Shown here one piece after another: positions 34,568-44,279 of a DNA stretch of 64,000 nucleotides (positions within the stretch are counted from its first letter, which is position 1; every line of letters starts with the position of its first letter). The position numbers and the translations under genes were made by a program. Below the pieces are notes generated by a model. It saw only the letters and a list, made by a program, of their open reading frames with translations. It had not been told where the DNA came from and ran no database searches. The stretch is from Nodularia sp. NIES-3585. Its GTDB lineage: Bacteria > Cyanobacteriota > Cyanobacteriia > Cyanobacteriales > Nostocaceae. The stretch covers positions 817,567 through 881,566 of the forward strand of contig NZ_BDUB01000001.1 in assembly GCF_002218065.1 (NCBI RefSeq). The letters are read 5' to 3'.

Positions 34568-34870
34568 ATGGAAGATAAAAAAGCGTATCAAGAAAGCATG
34601 GAAGCTCGATTCAGTGAACTGGGCGCAAAAATTGATGAACTCCAAGCCAAAGCAGATCAAGTACGGGGTGATTTAGAAGCTGAGATCAACCAAAAAATTG
34701 TCGCGCTGAAGACCAAGCAAGATGAAGTCTATCAGCAGCTTCAGAGTCTCAAAGCATCAGGAGATGAAGCCTGGGAAACTTTACAAGCCGGATTTCAACG
34801 TGCTTGGGATGAACTAGGTCGCGCATTTGAAGAAGCGACTGCAAAATTTCAAGGAAACGAGCCATCATAG
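34568..34870 (+). CDS. Small coiled-coil protein
   Basis: 100 residues, almost entirely one heptad-patterned helix (MEARFSELGAKIDELQAKAD, LEAEINQKIVALKTKQDEVY), then a Trp-containing segment (SGDEAWETLQAGFQRAWDEL) and a short tail. No signal peptide. Start ATG is preceded by GAGGAGCAAGC. Similar small coiled-coil proteins are common in cyanobacteria and some are stress-induced, but no function can be assigned. A 14-bp hairpin follows at 34912. Confidence 0.75.
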   Translation: MEDKKAYQESMEARFSELGAKIDELQAKADQVRGDLEAEINQKIVALKTKQDEVYQQLQSLKASGDEAWETLQAGFQRAWDELGRAFEEATAKFQGNEPS

Positions 34871-34911
34871 GGCTTCAGTCTCATTTAGCAATCTTCAATT
34901 TATGAACCCAA

Positions 34912-34948
34912 AGATCCCCGACTTCTTCAAGGATGAAGTCGGGGATCT
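34912..34948. terminator. 14-bp perfect hairpin (AGATCCCCGACTTC)
   Basis: AGATCCCCGACTTC (34912-34925) and GAAGTCGGGGATCT (34935-34948) pair perfectly. The same sequence recurs after rodA at 51855-51887. It may act as a transcription end, although the downstream T-run is weak. Confidence 0.6.
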
Positions 34949-35104
34949 GATTTAATGTTGGTGTTGACAGAAAGTAATAGTTCCAAAAAGCATAGACAAA
35001 TTGGTAATATTTGTCTATAGATTGGGCAAAGTTTTACAATACCATGAAGATTGCGCGATCGCCTATTCGCACTGGTTTTTTGAACAAAAGGAGAAGTATC
35101 AATT

Positions 35105-35752
35105 TTGGCAGTAGTCCGAGTCCGCCAACACGTAAACCCACTGGCGAAAAAGTATCAAACGCCAGCAAATGCCCTAGAATGGGAAAAAGTTTATCCACAG
35201 CCAAACCAACCACTACATCTAGATATTGGCTGCGCTAAGGGCAGGTTTTTGTTGCAAATGGCGCAGATAGAAACCAACTGGAATTTTCTGGGTTTGGAAA
35301 TTCGGGAACCGTTGGTAGTGGAGGCGAATCAGTTCCGCTGCGAGTTGGGTTTAACAAATCTGCATTATTTATTTTGCAATGTGAATAACTCATTGCGATC
35401 GCTGTTATCTTCTCTACCTCCAGGGACTTTACAGCGTGTAAGCATTCAATTTCCCGATCCTTGGTTTAAAAACCGCCATGCTAAACGTCGGGTAGTTCAG
35501 CCGGAATTAGTGGCAGAATTAGCTGGTTATCTGGCGGTTGGGGGAGTTGTGTTTCTGCAATCGGATATTGAGTTTGTCGCTGTAGAAATGCGCGATCGCT
35601 TTGCGGAAAATCCCGCTTTTGAGCGACTAGGTACAGAAGAATGGTTAACAGAAAACCCCCTACCAGTGGCTACAGAACGGGAAATAGGGACTCAAAACAA
35701 AGGTGAACCTGTGTATCGGGCTATTTTTGTCAAAAAAACTTCAGCACCTTAA
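35105..35752 (+). CDS. trmB: tRNA (guanine-N7-)-methyltransferase
   Basis: Methylates G46 in the variable loop of tRNAs using SAM. SAM-binding motif [15 protein letters not shown], then [12 protein letters not shown], and the family signature [20 protein letters not shown]. 215 residues, typical. The start is a TTG at 35105, supported by AAGGAG beginning near 35089 and by the [15 protein letters not shown] opening; the next usable ATG would delete conserved sequence. Followed 70 bases later by the ygfZ-like gene. Confidence 0.95.
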   Translation: MAVVRVRQHVNPLAKKYQTPANALEWEKVYPQPNQPLHLDIGCAKGRFLLQMAQIETNWNFLGLEIREPLVVEANQFRCELGLTNLHYLFCNVNNSLRSLLSSLPPGTLQRVSIQFPDPWFKNRHAKRRVVQPELVAELAGYLAVGGVVFLQSDIEFVAVEMRDRFAENPAFERLGTEEWLTENPLPVATEREIGTQNKGEPVYRAIFVKKTSAP

Positions 35753-35824
35753 TTGAAGCCATAAACCTTTATTTGCTAAGATTTTCTAGGGGATAATTTT
35801 AAAACAGGGCAACTCTTCATCACT

Positions 35825-36808
35825 ATGCCAACATCTGCAATTGACGCTAAAGACGCAGCAGCTATCCAAGCCGCAACAGAAGGGGTTGCTGTATGCGATC
35901 GCTCTCATTGGGGACGCATCCGTGTTTCTGATGATGACCGTCTGCGGTTTTTACACAATCAAAGCACTAACGATTTTCAAAGTCTCAAGCCAGGACAGGG
36001 CTGTGATACCGTGATGGTGTCATCCACCGCTCGCACCATTGACTTAGTGAGTGCCTACATTCTAGAAGATGCAGTGCTGTTGCTGACTTCCCCTAGCCGT
36101 CGTCAAGCTCTGTTTCAATGGCTGGATCGTTACATCTTTTATGCTGATAAAGTACAATTGCAAGATGTCACAGATGAAACATCAACCTTTAGCCTCATCG
36201 GCGCAAAAAGTGATGCCATTGTGGAAAAGCTGGGGGCTAGCGCAATTATCGGTCAGCCTTATGGTAGTCATCTCTTAGTTGATGGGGTAATGGTGGCTGT
36301 GGGTAGCGGTTTGGCTGAACCTGGATATACGCTGATTTTGCCATCTGCCGAAAAAGAGCAAATCTGGCAAAAGATTTTAGAATTAGGTGCAGTAGAATTG
36401 AGCGATCGCGCCTGGGATATGTTACGTATTTTACAAGGACGACCAGCACCAGATGCAGAACTGACAGATGATTACAATCCCTTAGAAGTCGGTTTATGGC
36501 AAACAATTTCTTTTAATAAAGGTTGCTACATCGGTCAAGAAACCATCGCTCGGTTAAATACATATAAAGGCGTAAAACAGTACCTCTGGGGTATCCGCCT
36601 GAATGCACCAGTAGAATCTGGTAGTACAATTACAGTTGGGGATGAAAAAGTTGGTAAGCTCACCAGTTATACTGAAACTGCTAACGGTCATTTTGGACTA
36701 GGTTATATTCGCAGCAAAGCGGGTGGAGTTGGTTTAAAAGTTCAAGTAGGAGAAGCAGAAGGAGAAGTAGTAGAAATACCATTTGTTTCTCACGAATACC
36801 CACAATAA
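35825..36808 (+). CDS. ygfZ: YgfZ/GcvT-like folate-binding protein
   Basis: 327 residues of the GcvT-like fold. The signature KGCYIGQETIAR is clear (KGC[YV]xGQE is the YgfZ hallmark). Also seen are DRLRFLHNQSTNDFQ, RTIDLVSAYILED, FSLIGAKS and a C-terminal KVGKLTSYTET beta domain. YgfZ/IBA57 proteins help certain Fe-S enzymes form or repair their clusters in a folate-dependent way. It is not a glycine-cleavage T-protein, since the diagnostic KGC motif is present and other gcv genes are absent. Likely co-transcribed with or independent of trmB upstream. Confidence 0.93.
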   Translation: MPTSAIDAKDAAAIQAATEGVAVCDRSHWGRIRVSDDDRLRFLHNQSTNDFQSLKPGQGCDTVMVSSTARTIDLVSAYILEDAVLLLTSPSRRQALFQWLDRYIFYADKVQLQDVTDETSTFSLIGAKSDAIVEKLGASAIIGQPYGSHLLVDGVMVAVGSGLAEPGYTLILPSAEKEQIWQKILELGAVELSDRAWDMLRILQGRPAPDAELTDDYNPLEVGLWQTISFNKGCYIGQETIARLNTYKGVKQYLWGIRLNAPVESGSTITVGDEKVGKLTSYTETANGHFGLGYIRSKAGGVGLKVQVGEAEGEVVEIPFVSHEYPQ

Positions 36809-36822
36809 ACAATTCAAAATTC

Positions 36823-36934
36823 GGCGTTGCTGAATTGAGGTATGAAATTCCCAAATTAAACCTTTAAATCGCTTACCTTTGCGTCTTTGCGCCTTTGCGT
36901 GAGACTAAAATTCATACCCTTAATCAGCAACGCC
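36823..36934. repeat. Inverted-repeat element with GCGTCTTTGCGCC core
   Basis: Ends GGCGTTGCTGAATTGAGGT and CCCTTAATCAGCAACGCC are inverted repeats with a few mismatches. The interior holds the TTTGCGTCTTTGCGCCTTTG core (36878-36902), a variant of the core found in other elements of this window. Confidence 0.7.
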
Positions 36935-37044
36935 CAAAATTCAAAAGTTAATTACATATTCATCTGTGTTTATCTGTGTTTATCTGCGTTAAATAAATCT
37001 TCTCTAACCCATTTTCATTTCGCAAGCTTTCTCCAAATAAAATT

Positions 37045-40000
37045 ATGAAAACAGTCACCGAATTGCCAGCTCGATTGGAACATTACTACCAGCAAATCAA
37101 GACAATTATTCTAGCGCGTCAAAATCCCATTACTGGTTTGCTTCCTGCGAGTACAGCAATAACCGCCCACGGTGATTATACAGATGCTTGGGTAAGAGAT
37201 AATGTTTACAGTATTTTGGGAGTTTGGGGTTTAGCACTTGCATACCGCAAAATTGACGAAGACAAGGGACGCACCTATGAATTAGAGCATAGTGTCACCA
37301 AGTTGATGCGAGGGCTACTATTTGCGATGTTGCGTCAATCCCATAAAGTGGAGCAATTTAAACATACTCAGTCACCCCTGGATGGGTTACACGCCAAATA
37401 CAACACCTCTACCGCCGATATTGTAGTGGGTGATGATGAATGGGGACATTTACAAATTGATGCCACATCTCTATTTTTACTGATGCTGGCACAAATGACT
37501 GCTTCAGGATTGCAAATTATTTATACCCTGGATGAAGTAAACTTTGTGCAGAACTTGGTTTACTACATTGGCCGCGCTTACCGCACACCAGATTACGGCA
37601 TTTGGGAACGAGGTAATAAAATTAATCATGGTAGTGCAGAGTTAAATGGTAGTTCAGTCGGTATGGCTAAAGCCGCCTTAGAAGCTATCAATGGACTAGA
37701 TTTGTTTGGTGTGCGTGGTAGTCAAGCCTCAGTAATTCATGTGCTACCAGATGAAATCGCCCGCGCCCGAATTACATTGGAATCTTTGTTACCGAGAGAA
37801 TCGGCTTCTAAAGAAATTGATGCGGCACTGTTGAGTATTATTAGTTATCCAGCTTTTGCTATTGAAGATGTGCCACTGCGCGATCGCACATTTAATGATA
37901 TTGTGCATAAACTTCAGGGAAAATACGGTTGCAAACGCTTTTTGCGTGATGGACACCAAACAGTTTTGGAAGATGGACAACGGTTACATTACGAACCTGG
38001 GGAACTGAAGCAATTCGAGCATCTTGAATGTGAATGGCCTTTATTTTTCACTTATTTATATTTAGATGGGTTATTTCGCGGTGACAGCCAGCAAATTAAA
38101 GATTACCAAGAACGTTTGCAGTCATTACTGATTGAACGTGATGGAGTGGGTTTATTACCAGAACTTTATTATGTCCCAGTTGAAAACGTAGAAGCTGAAA
38201 GGTTAACTCCCCAAAGTCAAACTCGGTTACCTAACGAAAATATCCCCTTAGTATGGGCGCAAAGTTTATATTTTCTCGGTCAGCTACTAAATGAAAACTT
38301 ACTAGCTGTTGGGGATATTGACCCACTAGGAAGGCATTTGTGTGTAGCTAAAAACCGTGAGGCTTTGGTACAAATTGCTTTGATAGCTGAGGATGAAGAT
38401 TTACAAAAAAAACTAGCAGTTTATGGAATTGAAACTCAAACCCCCAAACAAGTAGAACCGATTCAAGTCAGAAAAGCTGGCGAACTTTCCACGATTTATA
38501 CTCAAATTGGGCGTAACGATAAACTCGGTTTAACAGGTCGTCCAGTGCGGCGGTTGCGGAGTTTAACCACATCTCGATTTTTTCGGATTCACGGTGAGAC
38601 AATTGTATTTTTACCTTCGTTTTTGGATTCCCAACAGTTTTACTTAACCCTTGATTACCACTTTCTCCTAGATCAAATCAGAAGTGAACTGGCTTATATT
38701 CAAGATTATTGGATTGATTTGGGTCGTCCTACCCTGACTTTAATGTTAACCCATACCATGTTAGAAATCGGTTCTGAGGCTTTATTAGAACTGATGCAAG
38801 AACTTAAAGATGGTGTCTGTAATGGTGTACAGGTAAAATTGGGACGATTAAATCAATTGATGCTGACAGCCAAAATGCAAAGGATTGATTTTCTCCAAGA
38901 TGCCGACTTCTCCCAATCGCCGATGCAAAACGCCGGGCTGCGTTGTTATTACTTAGCTAACCATCCTGGGGGAAATTGGCGTTTAGGACATACTCAAGAA
39001 TTCCAGATGGAATGCGAAACTAACTTGGGATTGTTGCTTTCTTCTTTGCGTTCATCGGAAAATATCTATGAACAAATTGAGTTATTACAAACTTTAATTC
39101 GCTTGCAGGGGCTAAATTTTGATACAGGTTTTGGTGGTCCACAACGTCCTGTGACAGCAGATGATTTACTAGATGAAGTCTACACCAAAGCGGGAGATTT
39201 AGGCATTTGGGCGGTGGTACGTCGGGCGGCTGGATTAAGGCAAATGGTTGATATCAGCTTGTCAGATACGGTCACGAGTATTTTGGTCAGGGGTAAGCAA
39301 ATTGCTGTCGGTAGAGCTTACAGTCAGTCATCACTAATTTCTGTGCCTATGCCCCACCGAGAAATTACTGAGAAAATTAATCATTTTTGTCGTGAAGATA
39401 TCCGCGATCGCGTCCTCACACAAGAGATTATTATATATCTTGGGGTCTTAATGCGATCAGAACCCGAACTGTTTCAAGGACTGCTAACTCTGAGAGTTGG
39501 CTATCTGATTTTGTTAATTACCAGTGAACTAGCCCAAGAGTTGGGTGTGACTCAAGATGAAGCCTATGAACATTTGATGGAACTGTCACCCTTTGAAGTA
39601 AAAATGCGCTTGCATCAAGTATTAACAGGTTACACAGGTATAAGTAAATTATTACGCCAACAGGAATCACTGCACGTTAAGCAAAAAGAAACTGATATTG
39701 CTTGGGTAGTGCTACCCACCGAAAAAGAAGAAAGCACAGTTCCCCCAGGAGGCTGGCGGAGATTTCGCCAAGCAGAAGGAGCGCTAAACCGAGTCCCCAA
39801 AGACTTCTTCCAGCAAGTTTGGCTATTAATGAAACATTGTAAAGGGATTGTAATTGGCGATAAACTAGAGCGCCGTAATCGTCTAGATAGTGAGTTGATG
39901 TTATCAGAAATGACCGCTGGCGAAAAAAACTTTGCCCTGAGAATCGAGCATTTACTGAATAAAATCGAAGCACCCGAATACCGTAAGGTGAATATAGAAG

Positions 40001-40251
40001 CCTTAATGGAATTAGCAACAATTGTGGCTAATAATCCCAGCTTACAAATTGAAGAATATATAGTATTAGACGTATTAATTGGCCATGCAGTCAGATTAGC
40101 ATGGTTAGAACAGCATCCCGAAAGAGGCGATCGCTATGACGAAGATAAAGCCTCAGCCTGGCGAACCTTTTATAATACCTCACCTCAAGATTGCGTAAAT
40201 TATATCTTGAAAGCCTTTAGATTCTTAACAGAATTTGTCCAAGAGATTTAA
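37045..40251 (+). CDS. GH15-type protein resembling phosphorylase kinase alpha/beta subunits
   Basis: 1068 residues. The N-terminal ~450 residues form an (alpha/alpha)6 barrel with DYTDAWVRDNVYSILGVWGL, DEWGHLQIDATSLFLLMLAQ and YGIWERGNKINHGSAELNGS. This text is closely similar to the glucoamylase-like domain of eukaryotic phosphorylase kinase regulatory subunits. The middle and C-terminal parts (LPSFLDSQQFYLTLDYHFLL, RRAAGLRQMVDISLSDTV, ELSPFEVKMRLHQVLTGY) also follow the PhK alpha/beta layout. No kinase gene is adjacent. The role is likely sugar or glycogen related, but unproven; whether it hydrolyses anything is unclear. Confidence 0.85.
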   Translation: MKTVTELPARLEHYYQQIKTIILARQNPITGLLPASTAITAHGDYTDAWVRDNVYSILGVWGLALAYRKIDEDKGRTYELEHSVTKLMRGLLFAMLRQSHKVEQFKHTQSPLDGLHAKYNTSTADIVVGDDEWGHLQIDATSLFLLMLAQMTASGLQIIYTLDEVNFVQNLVYYIGRAYRTPDYGIWERGNKINHGSAELNGSSVGMAKAALEAINGLDLFGVRGSQASVIHVLPDEIARARITLESLLPRESASKEIDAALLSIISYPAFAIEDVPLRDRTFNDIVHKLQGKYGCKRFLRDGHQTVLEDGQRLHYEPGELKQFEHLECEWPLFFTYLYLDGLFRGDSQQIKDYQERLQSLLIERDGVGLLPELYYVPVENVEAERLTPQSQTRLPNENIPLVWAQSLYFLGQLLNENLLAVGDIDPLGRHLCVAKNREALVQIALIAEDEDLQKKLAVYGIETQTPKQVEPIQVRKAGELSTIYTQIGRNDKLGLTGRPVRRLRSLTTSRFFRIHGETIVFLPSFLDSQQFYLTLDYHFLLDQIRSELAYIQDYWIDLGRPTLTLMLTHTMLEIGSEALLELMQELKDGVCNGVQVKLGRLNQLMLTAKMQRIDFLQDADFSQSPMQNAGLRCYYLANHPGGNWRLGHTQEFQMECETNLGLLLSSLRSSENIYEQIELLQTLIRLQGLNFDTGFGGPQRPVTADDLLDEVYTKAGDLGIWAVVRRAAGLRQMVDISLSDTVTSILVRGKQIAVGRAYSQSSLISVPMPHREITEKINHFCREDIRDRVLTQEIIIYLGVLMRSEPELFQGLLTLRVGYLILLITSELAQELGVTQDEAYEHLMELSPFEVKMRLHQVLTGYTGISKLLRQQESLHVKQKETDIAWVVLPTEKEESTVPPGGWRRFRQAEGALNRVPKDFFQQVWLLMKHCKGIVIGDKLERRNRLDSELMLSEMTAGEKNFALRIEHLLNKIEAPEYRKVNIEALMELATIVANNPSLQIEEYIVLDVLIGHAVRLAWLEQHPERGDRYDEDKASAWRTFYNTSPQDCVNYILKAFRFLTEFVQEI

Positions 40252-40344
40252 ACGCAGAGTCACGCTAAGGGAAACGCAAAGTAACGCAGAGCAAGATTCC
40301 TCTTTGCGAACCTCCGCGCTAACCTCCGCGTACCTTTGCGTTTA
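40251..40344. repeat. Inverted AACGCAGAG...CTTTGCGTT repeat
   Basis: AAACGCAGAGTCACGC at the left and GCGTACCTTTGCGTTT at the right are approximate inverted repeats, with another AACGCAGAG copy and a duplicated ACCTCCGCG inside. It belongs to the same CGCAGAG/CTCTGCG family and fills the gap between two convergent genes. Confidence 0.65.
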
Positions 40345-40349
40345 AACTC

Positions 40350-40631
40350 TTACTCAACCGACACCGCATCAACATCAACAGTTTCAGAGCTAGGTTCCTC
40401 AGAACCCCGACCAGCCTTCCAAGCACCGAGAGCTAATGCAGACACTTCAGAAAATAGCACGGACAAAAGTAAAACATCATCAATTTGACCGAGAATAGGT
40501 ATAAAGTCAGGAGCAATATCTATAGGGCTGAGTATATAAACTAATGTTCCTAAAATTACCCACCAACGGTACATGGGATTACGAAGCAAATTGCGATACC
40601 AAGTGTACAGTAATTGGATTGAAAATTTCAT
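40350..40631 (-). CDS. DUF1232 (YkvA-like) membrane protein
   Basis: 93 residues from ATG 40631, which is preceded by GGAGG at ideal spacing; a longer frame to 40664 would read through that ribosome site. The DUF1232 signature is PMYRWWVILGTLVYILSPIDIAPDFIPILGQIDD, with one or two membrane segments and a hydrophilic C-terminal tail. The family has no clear function. Convergent with the large GH15-like gene. Confidence 0.85.
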   Translation of the reverse strand: MKFSIQLLYTWYRNLLRNPMYRWWVILGTLVYILSPIDIAPDFIPILGQIDDVLLLSVLFSEVSALALGAWKAGRGSEEPSSETVDVDAVSVE

Positions 40632-40801
40632 ATGTTGACCTCCAGTTATTTTTAATTTTGACAAATTATTTTAGAAGTTCCCGGTAGAAATAACCGCCCT
40701 AGTTAGCAGAGTCATATTTGACGATTCAGAGAATGCAATGATTAATTCGGTTAAACTCATTGTAGAGGCTTAGTTTAATCAAATCATAGAAACTGGAAAA
40801 G

Positions 40802-41257
40802 TTACTTTATGATTTCTTCCAAAATTTTTACAGCCTTTTTGACATTCTTGTACCAATTAAATACACTATTGTAGGTCATACCGACACTTCTACCATGAGC
40901 TATTGTATTACGATTAGTCACCACACTATCTATAGAGTTTTTTATTTCATCATCAATTTGGTTAGTGAATTCCCTTTGCCAAGTTTCGCTAAATTTGCCT
41001 AATATTTCGGTAATTCTACGTGTGTTACAATTTGTTGTAAATTCTATCTGTTTTGTCACAAATTTTTGAATATTTGGTGAGGCTTTGTCTTTACAATATT
41101 CTTCTAATAAAACCCTCAAAGATTCCTCAATGAATCCTGATATCAAGATACATAGATATTTAGACCATTCACTTTGAATCTCTGGTTCTGTAAAACAAGC
41201 AACTTTTTTAAATAGATTATCTATTTTCTGACGATGAGCTAATATAGATTGATTCAT
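40802..41257 (-). CDS. HEPN-domain protein, predicted RNase, partner of DUF262
   Basis: 151 residues, all helical. The C-terminal half has the HEPN catalytic pattern RNTIAHG (Rx4H) preceded by a long helix (DDEIKNSIDSVVTN). The N-terminal helices (CILISGFIEESLRVLLEEYC) resemble the RiboL-PSP/MAE_28990 type of HEPN. HEPN proteins with this motif are metal-independent RNases in many toxin-antitoxin and defence systems. Its ATG overlaps the stop of the DUF262 gene by four bases, so it is translated together with it. No ribosome site of its own is needed. Confidence 0.8.
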   Translation of the reverse strand: MNQSILAHRQKIDNLFKKVACFTEPEIQSEWSKYLCILISGFIEESLRVLLEEYCKDKASPNIQKFVTKQIEFTTNCNTRRITEILGKFSETWQREFTNQIDDEIKNSIDSVVTNRNTIAHGRSVGMTYNSVFNWYKNVKKAVKILEEIIK

Positions 41258-42288
41258 AACTGCGTATTTCTATAAAGCTCTCTCACATACTCCAGCCTCG
41301 TCATGAGCTTTTTTTTACTTGTGGTCGAGGGTTGAGCAAATGACCAAAAATGCTTGTCTTTAATCAGCAATTCGTAAAACTTTTTGAATTTTGAACATTC
41401 CAAACCTTTTTTCAACTCTTGAGCAGTTAGAAGCATCACGCTATCAAAAAGAATGTTGAATAATTTGTTCTCATAAAAAACTTTATTTCCTATACAATTT
41501 TTCAGGAAAGATATTGTATTGAAAAATATATTTTTTATCTCATTCTCAGAAATTTTATCTAAGTCTTTGTTTTTTAACATAAATTGATTAAGAAAATTGG
41601 TCATGTCGCCTGAATATTTTTCTAAATCGAAATGTAGAGCCAAGAATCTCAAAATATGCTCTTGTTCATTAGCCCGAATATCATCCTTACCATAAAGCTC
41701 TCTCCAGGTTTCATTTCTTGATAAATCTTGAAGGAGTTCGCTAAAAGAACCATGATAAAGAGCATTCCGAATTTCCTGTGCTTTTAAGGGAGTTCCAGTA
41801 GTATTAAGTCGTTCAAATAGATAAAACATTCCACGTGGATCATAATTTTCAGATATGATTATGCAGTGGATTATGGCATTATCAAGCTCACGTCGCTCCG
41901 ATGGAGGTAATGTGGAATAAGTTAAGCCTTCTAACTGTGGGACGACACCTTTAAGCTTAAATACTTTCCCATTAGGAAAAGATTTTTGAAAGAAATACTG
42001 CAAAGTTTTCAGCCGTTGCTGTCCATCTATAACCAGATATTTTTTAGAAAACTTATCTTTAGCGAGAAAGAGTGCAGGACTAGGAAGACCAAGTAGCAAA
42101 GTTTCAATAAAACGTGATGCTTCTTCTTCTTTCCAAACATACTTTCTCTGAAACCCTGGAATAATAAATTCTTCTTCTTCCATCCGTTTCACTAATGTAT
42201 CAACAGGAAAATCAGCACCGTAATACTCTACTTCTAGCCTTGGACTTTCGCTTGTTTCTATATCGTAGTTCATAGGTTCTTTATACAT
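41254..42288 (-). CDS. DUF262 (DGQQR) protein, first gene of a DUF262-HEPN operon
   Basis: 344 residues. The N-terminal ParB/sulfiredoxin-like DUF262 core has IPGFQRKYVWKEEEASRFIE, LLLGLPSPALFL and YLVIDGQQRLKTLQYFF (the DGQQR nucleotide-binding/hydrolysis motif). It continues with GMFYLFERLNTTGTPLKAQEIRNAL. Unlike GmrSD or many DUF262 proteins, there is no C-terminal DUF1524 HNH nuclease; the HEPN gene that overlaps it supplies a nuclease domain instead. DUF262 proteins sense or hydrolyse nucleotides in anti-phage defence. This one is probably the regulator or sensor. Confidence 0.88.
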   Translation of the reverse strand: MYKEPMNYDIETSESPRLEVEYYGADFPVDTLVKRMEEEEFIIPGFQRKYVWKEEEASRFIETLLLGLPSPALFLAKDKFSKKYLVIDGQQRLKTLQYFFQKSFPNGKVFKLKGVVPQLEGLTYSTLPPSERRELDNAIIHCIIISENYDPRGMFYLFERLNTTGTPLKAQEIRNALYHGSFSELLQDLSRNETWRELYGKDDIRANEQEHILRFLALHFDLEKYSGDMTNFLNQFMLKNKDLDKISENEIKNIFFNTISFLKNCIGNKVFYENKLFNILFDSVMLLTAQELKKGLECSKFKKFYELLIKDKHFWSFAQPSTTSKKKLMTRLEYVRELYRNTQL

Positions 42289-42810
42289 TTATGCTAAGTA
42301 GATTAGTGCTGCGGTTGCACATACTCTTAGATCGTAGCCTACCTGTTAGTTTATAAGCTGCTTTCATTTAAGATGCCCTGGACATCATACTATAAGGTAA
42401 AACCATCTAATTTGACCTGAAACAAGTTTTAAGCAGCCAAGAGTCGGCTTTTGCTTAAGACATTGCCGTAATTTAAATAGGATGGTCGGTATGAGAACCG
42501 CCGAAGCCCGGATTTCTCACCCCAGCATCTACCATGCAATTTGGGTATTTATCGTATATTGTCGCACTCAGCGAACAGTGACAACCTAACAAGGTATTAG
42601 CAACAACTGTTTTAGGAGAATGGTTAGCAATATTTCGCGGCGCGGAATAAAATAGCTCTACCCCAGGTAGTATGGAAGACGCTACTGTTTATCTATCGTT
42701 AAATATCTGTTCGATGATTTTGTCTAAGAATATGGTAATTATGCATTAATCTTTAGAATTAAAATGCCTTGGGATTGTTGTTGTAGAAGTGGAGGGAGGA
42801 AACCTAACCA
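42289..42810. other. Intergenic region upstream of DUF262 and ExbB genes
   Basis: About 520 bases between two divergent starts. A segment near 42495-42530 (CGGTATGAGAACCG and then CCGGATTTCTCACC) shares CCGGATTTCTCA with 62895-62906, which suggests an old repeat or element end. GGAGGGAGGAAACC is the ribosome site for the ExbB gene. Nothing else recognised. Confidence 0.45.
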
Positions 42811-43581
42811 GTGGATATTTTAGATTTGTTTGAAAAGGGTGGCCCAGCCATGTGGCCCCTGCTTGTTTTGTCAGTTCTGTCTATAAGTGTGATTTTCGAG
42901 CGTCTGTGGTTCTGGTTGCGAATCATGACTCAAGAAAAGGAAATAGTGGATCGTGTCCTCAAAGCTGCTCAGGATAGTTGGGAAGTAGCTGCGAATATTG
43001 CCAGAAATGCCAGCCATCAGCCTGTGGGACGGTTTCTCTATGCCCCCTTAAGCTACCCGAAACGTGATCCGGAAACCTTTCGACTAGCACTGGAGTCCAC
43101 CGCTGAAGATGAATTAGCGGGAATGCGCCGGGGTGAAAAACTTTTGGAAGCCATCATCGCCCTCTCACCTCTGTTGGGATTGCTGGGTACGGTTTTGGGT
43201 TTGATTCAGTCTTTGCGTTCAATTCGCATTGGCGATTTGGGTACTGAGTCTACCGCTGGTGTGACTACTGGTATTGGTGAATCTTTAATCAGTACCGCTA
43301 CTGGATTGATTGTTGCGATTATCAGTTTGGTATTTTATCGCCTCTTTCAAAGTTTTGTAGTTGACCAAGTTAAAATTTTTCGCAAAGCGGGAAATGAGAT
43401 GGAGTTGTTATATCGTCAGTCTCCGCCTGATTATGACAAAATTGCCTCAGTTATCGTGGGGGAATCTTCACGAGAAAGTGCTAATCCTCCCCGCAAGCGA
43501 GATAAAAAACCGTTTCCTAAACCTCCTGAAGCACCAAATAATACACCTGATTCCTTCGATCCTATAGATACTGAGAAATAG
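42811..43581 (+). CDS. ExbB/TolQ/MotA family proton channel
   Basis: 256 residues, three membrane segments ([60 protein letters not shown]) in the ExbB layout, with a long cytoplasmic loop and a proline-rich hydrophilic C-terminus. ExbB and ExbD form the proton-driven motor that energises TonB (or acts as a Tol-like motor). GTG start with GGAGG upstream. The ExbD gene follows after 39 bases. No tonB gene is nearby. Confidence 0.93.
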   Translation: MDILDLFEKGGPAMWPLLVLSVLSISVIFERLWFWLRIMTQEKEIVDRVLKAAQDSWEVAANIARNASHQPVGRFLYAPLSYPKRDPETFRLALESTAEDELAGMRRGEKLLEAIIALSPLLGLLGTVLGLIQSLRSIRIGDLGTESTAGVTTGIGESLISTATGLIVAIISLVFYRLFQSFVVDQVKIFRKAGNEMELLYRQSPPDYDKIASVIVGESSRESANPPRKRDKKPFPKPPEAPNNTPDSFDPIDTEK

Positions 43582-43620
43582 TTAAGAATTCAATACTTGA
43601 ACCAGGCGTAATGTGAAACG

Positions 43621-44202
43621 ATGAAAGTTAATCTGCAAACTCCAGTTGAAGAAGCACAAATTCAAATCCTTCCTTTAATTGATGTTGTTTTTTGTATTCT
43701 GACGTTTTTTCTGTTAGCAGCTTTGCAATTTACTCGACAACAGGCAATTAATATTGATTTGCCCAAAGCTAGTACAAGTACAGTTTCTGGTGTCGCGTCA
43801 CAAAGTGCCACTCGAATTGTCACTATTGATGCTGTTGGTAATCTTTACATAGAAAAACAGCCTGTACAGCGAGATCAGTTAGCACAAGGCTTAAGGCAAT
43901 ATCTCCAAGCTAACCCCAGTGGGACTTTAGTGCTAAATGCATCAAGAACGTCAACCTACAATGATGTGGTGGAAATCTTAGATTTGATGCGGCAAGTGGG
44001 TGGCGATCGCGTATCCTTGGGAATTATACCCGGACCATCTCAACGACTCAACGACTCATTTAATCCACCTAATTTTCCCATGAGTCCCGGAGAAGTACCT
44101 GCACCAGTTCCGGAGTTTAATCCTGATATGATGTCTCCCGTTTTACCCAACGAATCAGCGCCCCAAATACCTGTAGCACCTGAAACAAATCCTGCCCCTT
44201 AA
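43621..44202 (+). CDS. ExbD/TolR family protein
   Basis: 193 residues. One N-terminal membrane helix (ILPLIDVVFCILTFFLLAAL) with the conserved proton-carrying Asp at D21. The periplasmic domain has VTIDAVGNLYIEKQPV and LVLNASRTSTYNDVVEILDLMRQVGGDRVSLGI, typical of ExbD/TolR. The last ~45 residues are Pro-rich (SPGEVPAPVPEFNPD), which is longer than in E. coli ExbD. Forms a motor with the ExbB product. A 11-bp hairpin terminator-like repeat follows at 44280. Confidence 0.93.
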   Translation: MKVNLQTPVEEAQIQILPLIDVVFCILTFFLLAALQFTRQQAINIDLPKASTSTVSGVASQSATRIVTIDAVGNLYIEKQPVQRDQLAQGLRQYLQANPSGTLVLNASRTSTYNDVVEILDLMRQVGGDRVSLGIIPGPSQRLNDSFNPPNFPMSPGEVPAPVPEFNPDMMSPVLPNESAPQIPVAPETNPAP

Positions 44203-44279
44203 AGGTGAGGTTGATCAACAAGGAGACAAAAATTCTCCTGAAAGGGCGGATTTAATTAAGTACAAAACCTCACCCCCTA

